A stretch of DNA of 64,000 nt from Bacillus sp. AFS029637 (lineage in GTDB: Bacteria > Bacillota > Bacilli > Bacillales > Bacillaceae_G), in contig NZ_NUPZ01000015.1 in the NCBI RefSeq assembly GCF_002584985.1, positions 1 to 64,000 of the forward strand. Direction: 5' to 3'. The notes beneath the pieces are model-generated. The model was not told the DNA's origin and searched no databases. It worked only from the letters and a program-made list of their open reading frames with translations. Shown here piece by piece: positions 51,867 through 60,986 of the stretch; within the stretch, counting starts at the first letter, position 1; every line of letters begins with the position of its first letter. Both the position numbers and the translations under genes were made by a program.

Positions 51867-53183
51867 ATGCGTACAACTTTAAAACCAGCGCAAATACTTT
51901 CGATTAGTTTATTACTATTCGCAGTTTTCTTCGGTGCTGGTAATATGATTTTCCCACCACTCCTTGGACTTTCTTCTGGAGAAAACATGTGGGTTTCCAT
52001 TACAGGCTTTATTATTACAGACGTCGGTTTATCTTTACTGGCTATCGTCGCTGTTGCTCTTGCCGGTGGTAGTTTCAACACTTTAGCGAGCCGTGTTCAT
52101 CCAAAATTCGCAGCAGTATTCGCTATCATCATTTATCTTTCTATCGGCCCACTATTTGTTATTCCACGAACTGGATCTGTATCTTATGAAATTGGGATTG
52201 CACCACTTTTCCCTGATCAATGGTATTCTATGTTAATCTTTAGTGCGATTTTCTTTACAGTCGTCTACTTCTTATCATTAAACCCATCCAAATTAGTAGA
52301 TCATATCGGTAAAATCTTAACGCCAATTTTACTCGGAATTATTGCAATTATGGCAACAAAAGCGATTCTTTCACCAGGATCATTCACTGAGCCTATCGGT
52401 GACTATAAAGAAATTCCATTTTTCAAAGGATTTCTTGAAGGATTTTTAACATTAGATGCAATTGGAGCACTTGTATTATCAACGATTGTTGTAAATGCAA
52501 TTCGTCAAAACGGTATACAAGATAAAAAGTCCATTGCAAAATATACAATTATTTGCGGAAGCATTGCTGCTCTATTCTTAACAATTGTTTATTTCTTACT
52601 CGGTTATATCGGCGCTTCAAATGGAAACTTAGGACAATTCGAAAATGGTGGTCAACTATTAGCGGTCATTATGTACCAATTCTTTGGGACAAGCGGGAAT
52701 GTTTTATTAAGCATCGCTATTATCTTCGCTTGCTTAACGACAGCAATGGGCGTTGTAAGTGCATTCGCAAACTATTTCGCAACAGTCCTAACAAATGTAT
52801 CGTACAAAAAACTTGTTTTATATGCTTGTTTATTTAGCTTTGTTATTTCAAACTTAGGATTAAGCTTACTAATAAAAATTACATTACCTGTATTAATCAT
52901 TTTGTATCCAATTACAATCATTTTAATTTTCGTATCCTTTATTGATAAATATACGAAACGTAAACCTTCTGTCTACATCGGAGCGATGATTGCAGCATTT
53001 ATTGTTAGCTGTGTTCATGCACTTGATAATGTGGGAATGATACCAGGATTTATTGCTAATATCGTACACACAATTCCGTTTTACAACTTAGGAATCGGTT
53101 GGATCGTTCCAGCAATAATCGGTGGTCTAATCGGATACTGTATTCCGCAAACAGAAGCTGAAGGTGAAGTTTCTGCAAAATAA
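51867..53183 (+). CDS. brnQ: BrnQ, branched-chain amino acid:cation symporter
   Basis: A 438-aa LIVCS-family transporter with about 12 helices. The N-terminal LLFAVFFGAGNMIFPPLLGLSSGE is diagnostic, as are GPLFVIPRTGSVSYEIG and LTLDAIGALVLSTIVVNAI. It imports leucine, isoleucine and valine with Na+ or H+. GGAGG lies 10 nt before the ATG. It has its own terminator. No T-box or CodY site was identified upstream by eye. Confidence 0.92.
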   Translation: MRTTLKPAQILSISLLLFAVFFGAGNMIFPPLLGLSSGENMWVSITGFIITDVGLSLLAIVAVALAGGSFNTLASRVHPKFAAVFAIIIYLSIGPLFVIPRTGSVSYEIGIAPLFPDQWYSMLIFSAIFFTVVYFLSLNPSKLVDHIGKILTPILLGIIAIMATKAILSPGSFTEPIGDYKEIPFFKGFLEGFLTLDAIGALVLSTIVVNAIRQNGIQDKKSIAKYTIICGSIAALFLTIVYFLLGYIGASNGNLGQFENGGQLLAVIMYQFFGTSGNVLLSIAIIFACLTTAMGVVSAFANYFATVLTNVSYKKLVLYACLFSFVISNLGLSLLIKITLPVLIILYPITIILIFVSFIDKYTKRKPSVYIGAMIAAFIVSCVHALDNVGMIPGFIANIVHTIPFYNLGIGWIVPAIIGGLIGYCIPQTEAEGEVSAK

Positions 53184-53186
53184 AGA

Positions 53187-53220
53187 AAAGAAGCAAGCAT
53201 TGATTATGCTTGCTTCTTTT
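53187..53220. terminator. Terminator between brnQ and the Opp-type permease genes
   Basis: A 12-bp stem pairs AAGAAGCAAGCA (53187-53198) with TGCTTGCTTCTT (53206-53217), then T; it serves both convergent units. Confidence 0.85.
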
Positions 53221-53226
53221 TTATTT

Positions 53227-54240
53227 TCACATCGTATGTTTAAATGTAAACAGATCCTCTTTTGACTGTACAGCAGACTGTTCCTCTTTTACATCTATCT
53301 TCTTTATCTCTCCCCCTAATCGAACTTTCCTCATCGCCTCTTCTATACTTTTTACAATCATATTTCCTGAAAAAATAGTAAGCCCGAAAAATGTAATTGG
53401 GACAAGAGGAATCCATGGATGCACTGTTAAAGATCTAAAGTATACTCCAATTAAACCTGACCATTCATGTGTATAAGAATCTATTTCTTTCATCCCTGGA
53501 ATCGGTCCACCATACTGGACCGTCCCACCAAAAAACACCTCAAGTAACCCTAAATGAAGTAAAATGGTCAAGGTTTGAGTAAACTGTTGAAGAAATACGA
53601 GTATAAACGTCATATTGAGATGTGGAAAAATATGCTTTATAACTATGTGTCTTCTTGATCCGCCTAATATGCGCGCGGCATCAATAAATTCTTCCGTTCT
53701 CAATTTACGAACTTCATTCGCAACATATAGTGCAATAACTGGCATCGCAAGCGCTACAAGTAATACCACTTGGAATGAAGCCCTTTCAAAGAAAGTTGTT
53801 GTTTCCTCTCCACTTCCAAATCTATTAACAGATTGAAGAAAGAAATACGCAATCATAACTGTTGGAATGACTGTAAAACTATCAAAGAAAGCCTCAATCT
53901 TTGCAAAGCCTCTTTTTATGTATGTTCCGAGCAGAACACCGAAAAACACACCCATTACCATTCTAAGTAATGCGATTAAAAACGATATTCCAATCGTCCA
54001 CTTTGCTCCCTCAATTACTAAATGTAAAAGGTCATATCCATTCCGGTCTGTCCCAAGTAAAAATTGTGATGAAGGTGAAAACGGTGGCACTTCTGGGTTT
54101 CCAGCCGCATCATATTGTAGTGTAACTTTTCTAATCTGCCCATCATTCCATATCGTATTTCCGATGCTCAAAAGAACTAATATGAGAAAAAATCCAATAC
54201 TTATCCAAAACCTTTTATCACGTTTTATGTACATCCACAT
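53227..54240 (-). CDS. OppC-like ABC transporter permease
   Basis: A 337-aa binding-protein-dependent permease with about six helices, the N-terminal extracytoplasmic segment (PFSPSSQFLLGTDRNGYDLL) typical of OppC/DppC, and an EAA loop (EFIDAARILGGSRRHIVIKHIFPHL). It starts 1 nt after the stop of its partner, with GAAGGAGAG upstream. No substrate-binding protein or ATPase gene accompanies the pair, so substrate (peptide, nickel, other) is open. Confidence 0.85.
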   Translation of the reverse strand: MWMYIKRDKRFWISIGFFLILVLLSIGNTIWNDGQIRKVTLQYDAAGNPEVPPFSPSSQFLLGTDRNGYDLLHLVIEGAKWTIGISFLIALLRMVMGVFFGVLLGTYIKRGFAKIEAFFDSFTVIPTVMIAYFFLQSVNRFGSGEETTTFFERASFQVVLLVALAMPVIALYVANEVRKLRTEEFIDAARILGGSRRHIVIKHIFPHLNMTFILVFLQQFTQTLTILLHLGLLEVFFGGTVQYGGPIPGMKEIDSYTHEWSGLIGVYFRSLTVHPWIPLVPITFFGLTIFSGNMIVKSIEEAMRKVRLGGEIKKIDVKEEQSAVQSKEDLFTFKHTM

Positions 54241-54241
54241 A

Positions 54242-55108
54242 TTATAATCTCTCCTTCATTGCAGCTGGAACGAGATAATGAAACAGTTTAAATAAAATAA
54301 AAATCGGAATATAAATAAGTAGTACACTAACGATGAAAACCTCAACCCTAACATCCGGATACGATTTCAAAAACATAAAAATACCTTTTATATTAAAAAT
54401 CCATTCTATAATATATAAATTTGATAACATGAACCATATATTCGTTTTTGCAAAGAAAAGTGTACTAAGCAACACATTTCGTAAAATATGGCGATTTAAA
54501 ATATGAAAGCGATTCAGCCCCTTTGCCTTAGCAAATAATACATAATCTTTTTCTAGTTCATTTTCAAAACGAAGCACTAACAGTTTCACAAACATAATCG
54601 TAGTCGGGATGCTCAAACAAAATATCGGCAATCCTCTAATGGACTCGCCTCCAATTGTCGCAATTTTAAAAGGTAAAAAGCCTGTCTGCTTAAAAAACCA
54701 TATAACTAAAAGTTGTGATCCTAAAATAAGAAGAATGTCTGGAATGGATTCTAGAAAGATGAGAAACGATTTAATTCGATGTTGTATACGCGGTGAACTA
54801 ATCATAATCATATAAACAATACAAAATGCTACCAACAATGAAATGCAAAATGCAGTCAAGAAAATAATCATTGTTTCTTTATAATGAACAAACAACTGTG
54901 GAAATAAAAATTTATCACTTGCATATTGCAAATTGGAAATATCCATTAATTTCGCAAATACTTCTTTTAGACTCTCTATGTACGCTGATACATTCAGCTC
55001 AAATCCATAAAATAATTTCGGCAGTGCCCCTAAAAAAATAATACCCAAAATTGAAATGATAAATTGAATTGTCATTTCCATCCCATTCAAAAAAACTCTC
55101 TTTACCAT
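54242..55108 (-). CDS. OppB-like ABC transporter permease
   Basis: A 288-aa permease with about six helices and an EAA-like loop (YVLFAKAKGLNRFHILNRHILRNVLL). It lacks the usual OppB N-terminal motif length, being shorter than typical (about 305-335 aa). GGGAAGGGAG precedes the ATG. It is co-transcribed and tightly linked to the OppC-like gene. Confidence 0.82.
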   Translation of the reverse strand: MVKRVFLNGMEMTIQFIISILGIIFLGALPKLFYGFELNVSAYIESLKEVFAKLMDISNLQYASDKFLFPQLFVHYKETMIIFLTAFCISLLVAFCIVYMIMISSPRIQHRIKSFLIFLESIPDILLILGSQLLVIWFFKQTGFLPFKIATIGGESIRGLPIFCLSIPTTIMFVKLLVLRFENELEKDYVLFAKAKGLNRFHILNRHILRNVLLSTLFFAKTNIWFMLSNLYIIEWIFNIKGIFMFLKSYPDVRVEVFIVSVLLIYIPIFILFKLFHYLVPAAMKERL

Positions 55109-55185
55109 TTTCTCCCTTCCCTCTCTATAATTTACTCTTTAATTTTATTCTTAATTTTCCGAATTGTAAATATTTACAACAAAAA

Positions 55186-55212
55186 AATCACTAGGTTATG
55201 ATCCTAGCGATT
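55186..55212 (-). terminator. Terminator overlapping the ywaF-like stop
   Basis: Stem AATCACTAGG / CCTAGCGATT with seven A upstream on the plus strand (T on the minus strand). Confidence 0.75.
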
Positions 55213-55930
55213 CTTTATGCACATGCTTTTCACTTTTGGAAAACGGCATATACAAAATGAAACATCCAATAAGCGCTACAACTTCTAATGAAATAATATA
55301 GTAAGGATGCGGCCCTAACATATCGAGTAATGAAGCTGTTTCTGGCTTATGGGCTAAAAACATATAATTACCGCCTGTTTTATAATTTACGAATGAAACA
55401 ATTGGAATTAATATGTTTAAAAATATCATTGTGCGTTTAATAGATTGCAATGTAGGACGATATCCTTCTACCCAAGTCATAAAGAGCGGTGCCCAAATAA
55501 GTAATACATGTGCAAGGAAAAATTCTATAAAGCGAAAATGCGGAAAAGCATACTGCAAGTTTGGTGTTAAAATAGCTTGTGATGCACCGATAATTCCTGT
55601 AAAAAAGACAATCTCGTATATTCGATAACTTTTCATTACAATCATAATCGATGCTAATAATAAACTTATTGTACATAACTCAAATGGCAATGAAGTGCCT
55701 AGCTCAAAAATCCCTGCTTTCCACTCCCACATATGAAGTCCAATTTCACTCCCTATAAATAAAAATGCAATCGCGTATCGAACCGTTATATTCCACTTAC
55801 TTTGACGTAATACATTTTGGTATTGATACAGAAAAACGATCCCTACCAACATAATAAATAATATAATGGCATGTTGCCTTGAATATGGAATAAATGGTTT
55901 TAATGGATGCGCACTAAAATAAGCTTCCAT
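55196..55930 (-). CDS. YwaF-like TIGR02206/TMEM164-family membrane protein
   Basis: A 244-aa protein with about seven helices. Family features are GIFELGTSLPFELCTISLLLASIM, HFRFIEFFLAHVLLIWAPLFMTW and NYKTGGNYMFLAHKPETASLLDMLGPHPYYI. B. subtilis YwaF is the nearest name I recognise. Function unknown. It stands alone with a GGAGGAAG site upstream. Confidence 0.82.
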   Translation of the reverse strand: MEAYFSAHPLKPFIPYSRQHAIILFIMLVGIVFLYQYQNVLRQSKWNITVRYAIAFLFIGSEIGLHMWEWKAGIFELGTSLPFELCTISLLLASIMIVMKSYRIYEIVFFTGIIGASQAILTPNLQYAFPHFRFIEFFLAHVLLIWAPLFMTWVEGYRPTLQSIKRTMIFLNILIPIVSFVNYKTGGNYMFLAHKPETASLLDMLGPHPYYIISLEVVALIGCFILYMPFSKSEKHVHKESLGS

Positions 55931-56014
55931 CTTCCTTCCTCCTCTCCTTCATCCAATATTATTGTAAGAAAGAAACAACGAGTCAATTCATTTGCTTAGG
56001 CTGGGACAACCTCT

Positions 56015-56065
56015 ACCTTACATCTACATATTCATACCTTACAAAACTGTAAGGTTATTGTAAGC
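56015..56065. promoter_or_regulatory. Clustered ACCTTACA repeats upstream of the MacA-like gene
   Basis: ACCTTACA occurs at 56015-56022 and 56036-56043, exactly 21 bp apart, and its inverse TGTAAGGT at 56048-56055, with TGTAAG at 56060-56065. The middle two form ACCTTAC-N6-GTAAGGT. The spacing fits a response-regulator or dimeric repressor site. Confidence 0.6.
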
Positions 56066-56141
56066 TAAAACGATTTGTCAGATTCCTTCCCTCTTCTATA
56101 CTGAATGTAGATACTAAAACGAACGAAAAGGTGATAAATAG

Positions 56142-57245
56142 ATGAAGAAGAAAAATAAAGTGTTAATTACTAGTGTAGTAGCAATCGGAATTGCAGCTGG
56201 ATCATATTTTGCATTTGCTGGTGGCGGTTCAGAAGTAGCGATGGCATATAGCGGTTATAAAGTTACAGAAAAACAAATTGAAAATGCACAAAAATTTGGC
56301 GGCGAAGTTATTCCAAACGGAATTGAAACCATTTCATTCGATCCAACAAAAGGTACGTACGAATTAGCTGTTAAAAAAGGGGATGAAGTGAAAAAAGGTC
56401 AGCTCCTGTTTAAATATAATGATCCTACAGCTAAACAAGGTGTAACGGAAGCAGAAATGCAAAAGAAAATCGCACAAAAAGAAGTAACATTGTATCAAAA
56501 ACAAATTGATGCAGCGAAGCAAAAATTACAAAAAGATAAAAATGCTGGTCTTCCTCAGGAAGCATTAAAAGCATCGGAAGTCGAAGTGCAGCAATTAGAA
56601 TCACAACTTGAAATGAAAAAGTTTGAAGTTGAAAAATCTGATGAAATGATTAAAGCAGCAAAAGAGAAAGTAAATACTCTTACTGTAACAAGCCCCGCTG
56701 ATGGCGTAATTGATGATATCGTGAAAACTGCTGATGAAAAAACCGGTATGAGCGGCATTACACTTCGTCACGCTGGTCCATTTAAAGTAAAAGGTCAAAT
56801 TTCTGAATATGAGCTTGCTAGTATGAAAGTTGGGCAAGAAGTAACTGTTTCATCAAAAACGGTTGCTGGTAAGACTTGGACAGGAAAAGTAACAGAAATC
56901 GGCTCTACTCCATTAAAGAGTATGGACGAAAACAAAACAGTTTCTAACTATCAATTCACTGTCACTTTAGATAATAGTGAAGAATTACAAAACGGCTTCC
57001 ACGTTTACGTAACGAGTAAATCAGGCGAAGCAACTGGTACGGTTGTTCCGAAGAGCAGTATTGTGAAAAAAGGAGACAAAAATGTTGTCTTCGTTGTAAA
57101 AGATGGTAAAGCGAAAGAACAAGCTGTTACGGTTGAATTCGAGACAGATAGCGAAGCAAAAGTTTCTGGAGTGAAAAAAGGAGAAGAAATTATCTCTAAA
57201 CCTGAAAAAGACTTAAAAGATGGTATGGAGGTTGTCACTCAATGA
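56142..57245 (+). CDS. MacA-like periplasmic-adaptor/membrane fusion protein of an ABC exporter (YknX type)
   Basis: A 367-aa membrane-fusion protein: an N-terminal signal anchor (VLITSVVAIGIAAGSYFAFAGG), a lipoyl half-motif (GTYELAVKKGDEVKKGQLLFKY), a coiled-coil hairpin (about residues 100-180), the second lipoyl half (VTSPADGVIDDI) and beta-barrel/membrane-proximal domains. It overlaps the ATPase gene by 4 nt. In Gram-positives such adaptors (YknX) work with YknYZ to export peptides or toxins such as SdpC. Confidence 0.88.
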   Translation: MKKKNKVLITSVVAIGIAAGSYFAFAGGGSEVAMAYSGYKVTEKQIENAQKFGGEVIPNGIETISFDPTKGTYELAVKKGDEVKKGQLLFKYNDPTAKQGVTEAEMQKKIAQKEVTLYQKQIDAAKQKLQKDKNAGLPQEALKASEVEVQQLESQLEMKKFEVEKSDEMIKAAKEKVNTLTVTSPADGVIDDIVKTADEKTGMSGITLRHAGPFKVKGQISEYELASMKVGQEVTVSSKTVAGKTWTGKVTEIGSTPLKSMDENKTVSNYQFTVTLDNSEELQNGFHVYVTSKSGEATGTVVPKSSIVKKGDKNVVFVVKDGKAKEQAVTVEFETDSEAKVSGVKKGEEIISKPEKDLKDGMEVVTQ

Positions 57246-57916
57246 TTAACTTAAAAGGCATCACGAAATCTTTCCAAAACGGTGCTGAATCAGTTCAAAT
57301 ACTACACGGAATTGACGTAACACTAAATCAAGGAGAATTTACTTCTATTATGGGGCCATCTGGTTCTGGTAAATCAACTTTAATGAACATTATCGGTTGT
57401 TTAGATAAACCAACGACAGGTACGTACGAACTAGCTGGTCAAAACATTTCAAACATGTCTGAAACAGAACTTGCACGTGTTCGTAATAAAGAGATCGGAT
57501 TTGTATTCCAAAACTTTATGTTACTACCAAGACTTACAGCACTTCAAAATGTAGAGCTACCTCTTATTTACGCCGGAGTCGATAAAAAAGAAAGACGTGA
57601 ACGCTCATTAGCTGCTTTAACAAAAGTTGGTTTAGCTGATCGTGCTACTCACTTACCGAACGAATTATCCGGTGGACAAAAGCAGCGTGTCGCAGTCGCA
57701 CGTGCAATCGTAAATAACCCAAAATTCATCTTAGCCGATGAACCAACGGGAGCACTTGATACGAAAACGAGTACACAAATTATGGACCTCTTTTACGAAT
57801 TAAACAAACAAGGATCTACAATCATTATGATTACCCATGACCGTGAAATCGGGGAAGCTGCAGCACGTCAAATTGTAATTCGTGACGGAAATATCGTCCA
57901 AGATTGGAGAGGTTAA
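57242..57916 (+). CDS. MacB/YknY-type ABC transporter ATPase
   Basis: A 224-aa LolD/MacB-family ATPase. Walker A GPSGSGKST, Q-loop FVFQNFMLLP, signature LSGGQKQR, Walker B FILADEPTGALD, and switch His in MITHD. Its ATG overlaps the adaptor stop (ATGA). Middle gene of a three-gene exporter. Confidence 0.92.
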   Translation: MINLKGITKSFQNGAESVQILHGIDVTLNQGEFTSIMGPSGSGKSTLMNIIGCLDKPTTGTYELAGQNISNMSETELARVRNKEIGFVFQNFMLLPRLTALQNVELPLIYAGVDKKERRERSLAALTKVGLADRATHLPNELSGGQKQRVAVARAIVNNPKFILADEPTGALDTKTSTQIMDLFYELNKQGSTIIMITHDREIGEAAARQIVIRDGNIVQDWRG

Positions 57917-57918
57917 TT

Positions 57919-59094
57919 TTGAACACAAGTGAAAATATACGCATGGCCCTTTCCTCTATCTTTGCCCATAAAATGCGTTCTATCTTAACGATGTTAGGTA
58001 TTATCATCGGTATTAGTGCCATTATTACTATCATTTCAATGGGTGATGGTACAAACGCAAAGTTTAAACAAGAGTTAGGCCAAGGAAAAGATAATGAAGT
58101 AACGATTTACTACAACAATCCCGATTTTGGAACAGATAGTGCCAAAATTAATGCTGATATGCTGAAACGTCTTCAAACTGTACCAGGGGTTAAAGATGTT
58201 TATCCAGATGTAAGTATGCAAATCAATGCTTCAGCTGGATCAAAAACTACCTCTCTCAACTTAAAAGGTGGCACTGGTAGCTTTATGACAGATGAGAAAC
58301 TAAAATTAGTTCACGGTCGTGAATTAAACGATAATGAATTAAACCAAGCAATTCCTGCGATTATATTAAATGAAGAAGCTTTCAATAAATTATTTAATGG
58401 TTGGGAATCAAATTTATATGCCGATATAAAAGGAAAACCATATAAAATAGTCGGTGTGTATGAAACAAAAAATGATTTCGGAATGGCTATGGCGGAAGGT
58501 TATACATCGCTTGAAAATGCTCCTGTCATTTCTGGAGTAACTGAATATGAAACTGTAAAACTAACACTAGTTTCTCCAGCAGAACGTAAAAGTGTAGAAA
58601 AACAAGCCGTTTCCATTTTAAATGAAATGAAAGCTCCTAAATTTGAGCATAAATTTGAAGCCCAGGACTTAGGTGACTTTACGAAGCAACTAGACGAATC
58701 AATTGGTATGATGAAAATGGTATTCGGTGGTATCGCCGCTATCTCCTTACTTGTTGGTGGTATCGGTGTAATGAACATCATGCTTGTGTCTGTAACAGAA
58801 CGTACACGTGAGATCGGTATTCGTAAAGCACTTGGTGCAACACGTGGTAAAGTATTAATGCAATTCTTAATTGAATCTTGTATTTTAACAGGGCTCGGTG
58901 GTTTCATCGGATTCATGCTCGGTATTTTCTTCGCTTGGATCGTCTCAATCTTTGCCGGATGGCCACTTGTTATCTCAAAAGAACTTGGACTTCTGTCAGT
59001 AGGTATCTCAATGCTAATCGGTATTGCATTCGGCTTACTACCAGCTAACAAAGCTGCAAAACTTGATCCAATTGAATGTTTACGATATGAGTAA
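57919..59094 (+). CDS. MacB/YknZ-type ABC transporter permease (FtsX family)
   Basis: A 391-aa permease: one N-terminal helix (MRSILTMLGIIIGISAIITIISMG), a large extracytoplasmic MacB-PCD domain (about residues 45-270), and three C-terminal helices including GGIGVMNIMLVSVTERTREIGIRKALGA. The start is TTG 57919, 6 nt after GGAGAGG. Operates with the adaptor and ATPase as an efflux complex, possibly for antimicrobial peptides. Confidence 0.9.
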   Translation: MNTSENIRMALSSIFAHKMRSILTMLGIIIGISAIITIISMGDGTNAKFKQELGQGKDNEVTIYYNNPDFGTDSAKINADMLKRLQTVPGVKDVYPDVSMQINASAGSKTTSLNLKGGTGSFMTDEKLKLVHGRELNDNELNQAIPAIILNEEAFNKLFNGWESNLYADIKGKPYKIVGVYETKNDFGMAMAEGYTSLENAPVISGVTEYETVKLTLVSPAERKSVEKQAVSILNEMKAPKFEHKFEAQDLGDFTKQLDESIGMMKMVFGGIAAISLLVGGIGVMNIMLVSVTERTREIGIRKALGATRGKVLMQFLIESCILTGLGGFIGFMLGIFFAWIVSIFAGWPLVISKELGLLSVGISMLIGIAFGLLPANKAAKLDPIECLRYE

Positions 59095-59096
59095 GT

Positions 59097-59130
59097 AAAA
59101 AACGTAGGAGTTTGCACTCCTACGTTTTTT
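59097..59130 (+). terminator. Terminator of the MacAB-like operon
   Basis: A perfect 14-bp stem pairs AAAAAACGTAGGAG with CTCCTACGTTTTTT directly after the permease stop. Confidence 0.88.
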
Positions 59131-59620
59131 ATTTACCTATCAAATCATGTTTCTTCTATTATATATGTTTCACGTTATAAACACCTTTCATTATTTTAAC
59201 GTACTAAAGCCATTATAGAATTCTATTATTTCAAAAATAATATGTAACAAGCCAAATGCAAGACGTAATTTCTTCCATGCCTCGACTTATTTTGTAACAA
59301 TTATAACGATATTTCATTGATTTTCACTTAATATATATAGTCACCCACTAAAAATAGTTATTATTACATAACTACTTACCTGTTCCGACAGCAAAATACA
59401 CTGTTTCTGTAACATTTAAGAAAAACTATAGTAATAGTTTCGAAACATTATTAATCTAATAGAAATTGAAATACTCTCCATTTTATGTTTCATATGCTCT
59501 TATCCCCCAAACAAACTATAAGAAAGCGCTTTTAGGATATTACTGGAATTATTACAGAATATTAATGACCCGTTACGAAAGCTTTGTAATTTTATGTTTT
59601 TCGCAAATAAGAAAATAATG
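59131..59620. other. Long intergenic region upstream of the EntC-like gene
   Basis: Nearly 490 AT-rich bases without a supportable gene. The only open frames are antisense shadows. I saw no known riboswitch consensus (checked for ydaO-type segments). It contains GTTTCGAAAC near 59437. Confidence 0.5.
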
Positions 59621-59623
59621 GTT

Positions 59624-59631
59624 GCTATAAT
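59624..59631 (+). promoter_or_regulatory. Extended -10 promoter of the EntC-like gene
   Basis: TGCTATAAT is an extended -10 (TGnTATAAT). No good -35 lies 17 nt upstream, as is common for this promoter type. The leader to the ATG would be about 28 nt. Confidence 0.65.
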
Positions 59632-59665
59632 GAGGTCAACGAAAACAAATGCAATGGAGGCTATT

Positions 59666-60892
59666 ATGAAAAAAATTATGGGTATAGCAACAGCAGCGGT
59701 TTTTGGTCTTGGGATTTTCACAACATCTGCTAAAGCAGAAACAATCGTAACGACTGATGTACTAAATGTACGAGAAAACCCAACTACTGAATCAAAAGTT
59801 GTCGGAAAGTTATTAGATGGATATAAAGTAAATGTTTTACATACAGAAAATGGTTGGTCAAAAGTTAAATTAAACAATGGTAAAGAAGCTTTCATAAGCG
59901 CTGACTACACAAAAGATACGTATTACGTAACAGCAAATGTATTAAACGTACGTGCTGGTGCAAATACAGACTCAGAAATTCTTGGTAAATTGAAAAAAGA
60001 TGATGTAATTGAAACAACACACCAAGTTGAAAATGGTTGGATCCAATTTGAATATAACGGAAAAACAGCTTATGTTCATGTCCCTTACTTAACAGGTACA
60101 GCTCCAGTTAAAGTTCAACCAGTAGTTAAAGCTGAAAAAACAACTACAGTTCAAGATACAGCTAACGCTCGTGAAGCAGTTAAAGCAAAGGAAGTAGCTG
60201 AAACTCAAGCAAAAGCTCAAGCAGAAGAAGCAACTAAAGCTCGTGAAGCAGCTGAAGCCGAGGCAGCAGTTAAAGCTCAGGAAGCAGCTAAGGCCCAGGA
60301 AGCAGCTAAAGCTCAAGAAGCAGCTAAAGCTCAGGCTGAAGCTCAAGCTCAAGCAGAAGCTAAGGCTCAAGAAGCGGCTAAAGCCCGTGAAGCAGCTAAA
60401 GCTCAGGCTGAAGCTCAAGCTCAAGCAGAAGCTAAGGCTCAAGAAGCGGCTAAAGCTCGTGAAGCAGCTAAAGCTCAGGCTGAAGCTCAAGAGGCAGCTA
60501 AAGCTCGTGAAGCGGCTAAAGCTCAAAAACCAGCTACACAACAACCTGTTGCAAAAGAAACTGAAACAAGTGCACCATCATCTTCTCGTGAGTTACAAGT
60601 TGTAGCGACAGCTTACACAGCAGATCCACTTGAAAATGGTTATAAAGCAGGCGACCAAGTAAAATCAGCTATGGGTCATAACTTAACAGCTAATCCAAAC
60701 ATGAAACTAATTGCAGTTGATCCAAGTGTCATTCCATTAGGTTCAAAAGTATGGGTTGAAGGTTACGGAGTAGCAATCGCTGGTGATACTGGTGGAGCTA
60801 TTAAAGGTAATAAAATTGACGTTTTAATGCCTGATAAAGCTACATCAAGTAACTGGGGACGTCAAACAGTTACAGTGAAAATTTTAAACTAA
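59666..60892 (+). CDS. entC: EntC-like cell-wall protein: two SH3b domains, Ala-rich repeats and a 3D domain
   Basis: A 408-aa secreted protein. ATG at 59666 follows GGAGG by 8 nt. A signal peptide ends at residue ~23 (TSAKA). Two SH3b wall-binding domains follow (about 27-85 and 88-147; VLNVRENPTTES, VLNVRAGANTDS). Then comes a ~140-residue Lys/Gln/Glu/Ala segment (KAQEAAKAREAAKAQ...) built from tandem repeats and probably coiled or helical. The C-terminal 3D domain (about 315-408; ATAYTADPLENG, DPSVIPLGSKVWVEGYG, AGDTGGAIKGNKIDV) has the catalytic Asp residues of YocH/MltA-like lytic enzymes. B. cereus EntA/EntB/EntC 'enterotoxin' proteins have this architecture. Confidence 0.88.
   Translation: MKKIMGIATAAVFGLGIFTTSAKAETIVTTDVLNVRENPTTESKVVGKLLDGYKVNVLHTENGWSKVKLNNGKEAFISADYTKDTYYVTANVLNVRAGANTDSEILGKLKKDDVIETTHQVENGWIQFEYNGKTAYVHVPYLTGTAPVKVQPVVKAEKTTTVQDTANAREAVKAKEVAETQAKAQAEEATKAREAAEAEAAVKAQEAAKAQEAAKAQEAAKAQAEAQAQAEAKAQEAAKAREAAKAQAEAQAQAEAKAQEAAKAREAAKAQAEAQEAAKAREAAKAQKPATQQPVAKETETSAPSSSRELQVVATAYTADPLENGYKAGDQVKSAMGHNLTANPNMKLIAVDPSVIPLGSKVWVEGYGVAIAGDTGGAIKGNKIDVLMPDKATSSNWGRQTVTVKILN
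60279..60530 (+). repeat. Coding tandem repeat: 72-bp unit and shorter 18-bp units
   Basis: Identical stretches (AAAGCTCAGGCTGAAGCTCA and what follows) recur at 72-bp spacing, starting near 60325, 60397 and 60469. They encode a 24-residue unit. Upstream, EAAKAQ-type 18-bp units repeat at 60279-60330. In-frame length variation is expected. Confidence 0.85.
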
Positions 60893-60901
60893 TTACTATG
60901 T

Positions 60902-60937
60902 AAAAGAGTCAGTCTCCATGTTGAGACTGACTCTTTT
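60902..60937. terminator. Bidirectional terminator between entC and the second mupG-type gene
   Basis: A perfect 15-bp stem pairs AAAAGAGTCAGTCTC (60902-60916) with GAGACTGACTCTTTT (60923-60937). Confidence 0.88.
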
Positions 60938-60986
60938 TTATCATTCTTACATTCTTTCTCTCCCGTCCAAATTAAATCTATCCTCT

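Noticed and set aside
60089..60544. Long antisense frame opposite the EntC repeat region
   Set aside because: A by-product of the biased tandem-repeat composition; Ser/Phe/Leu low complexity and no start signals.
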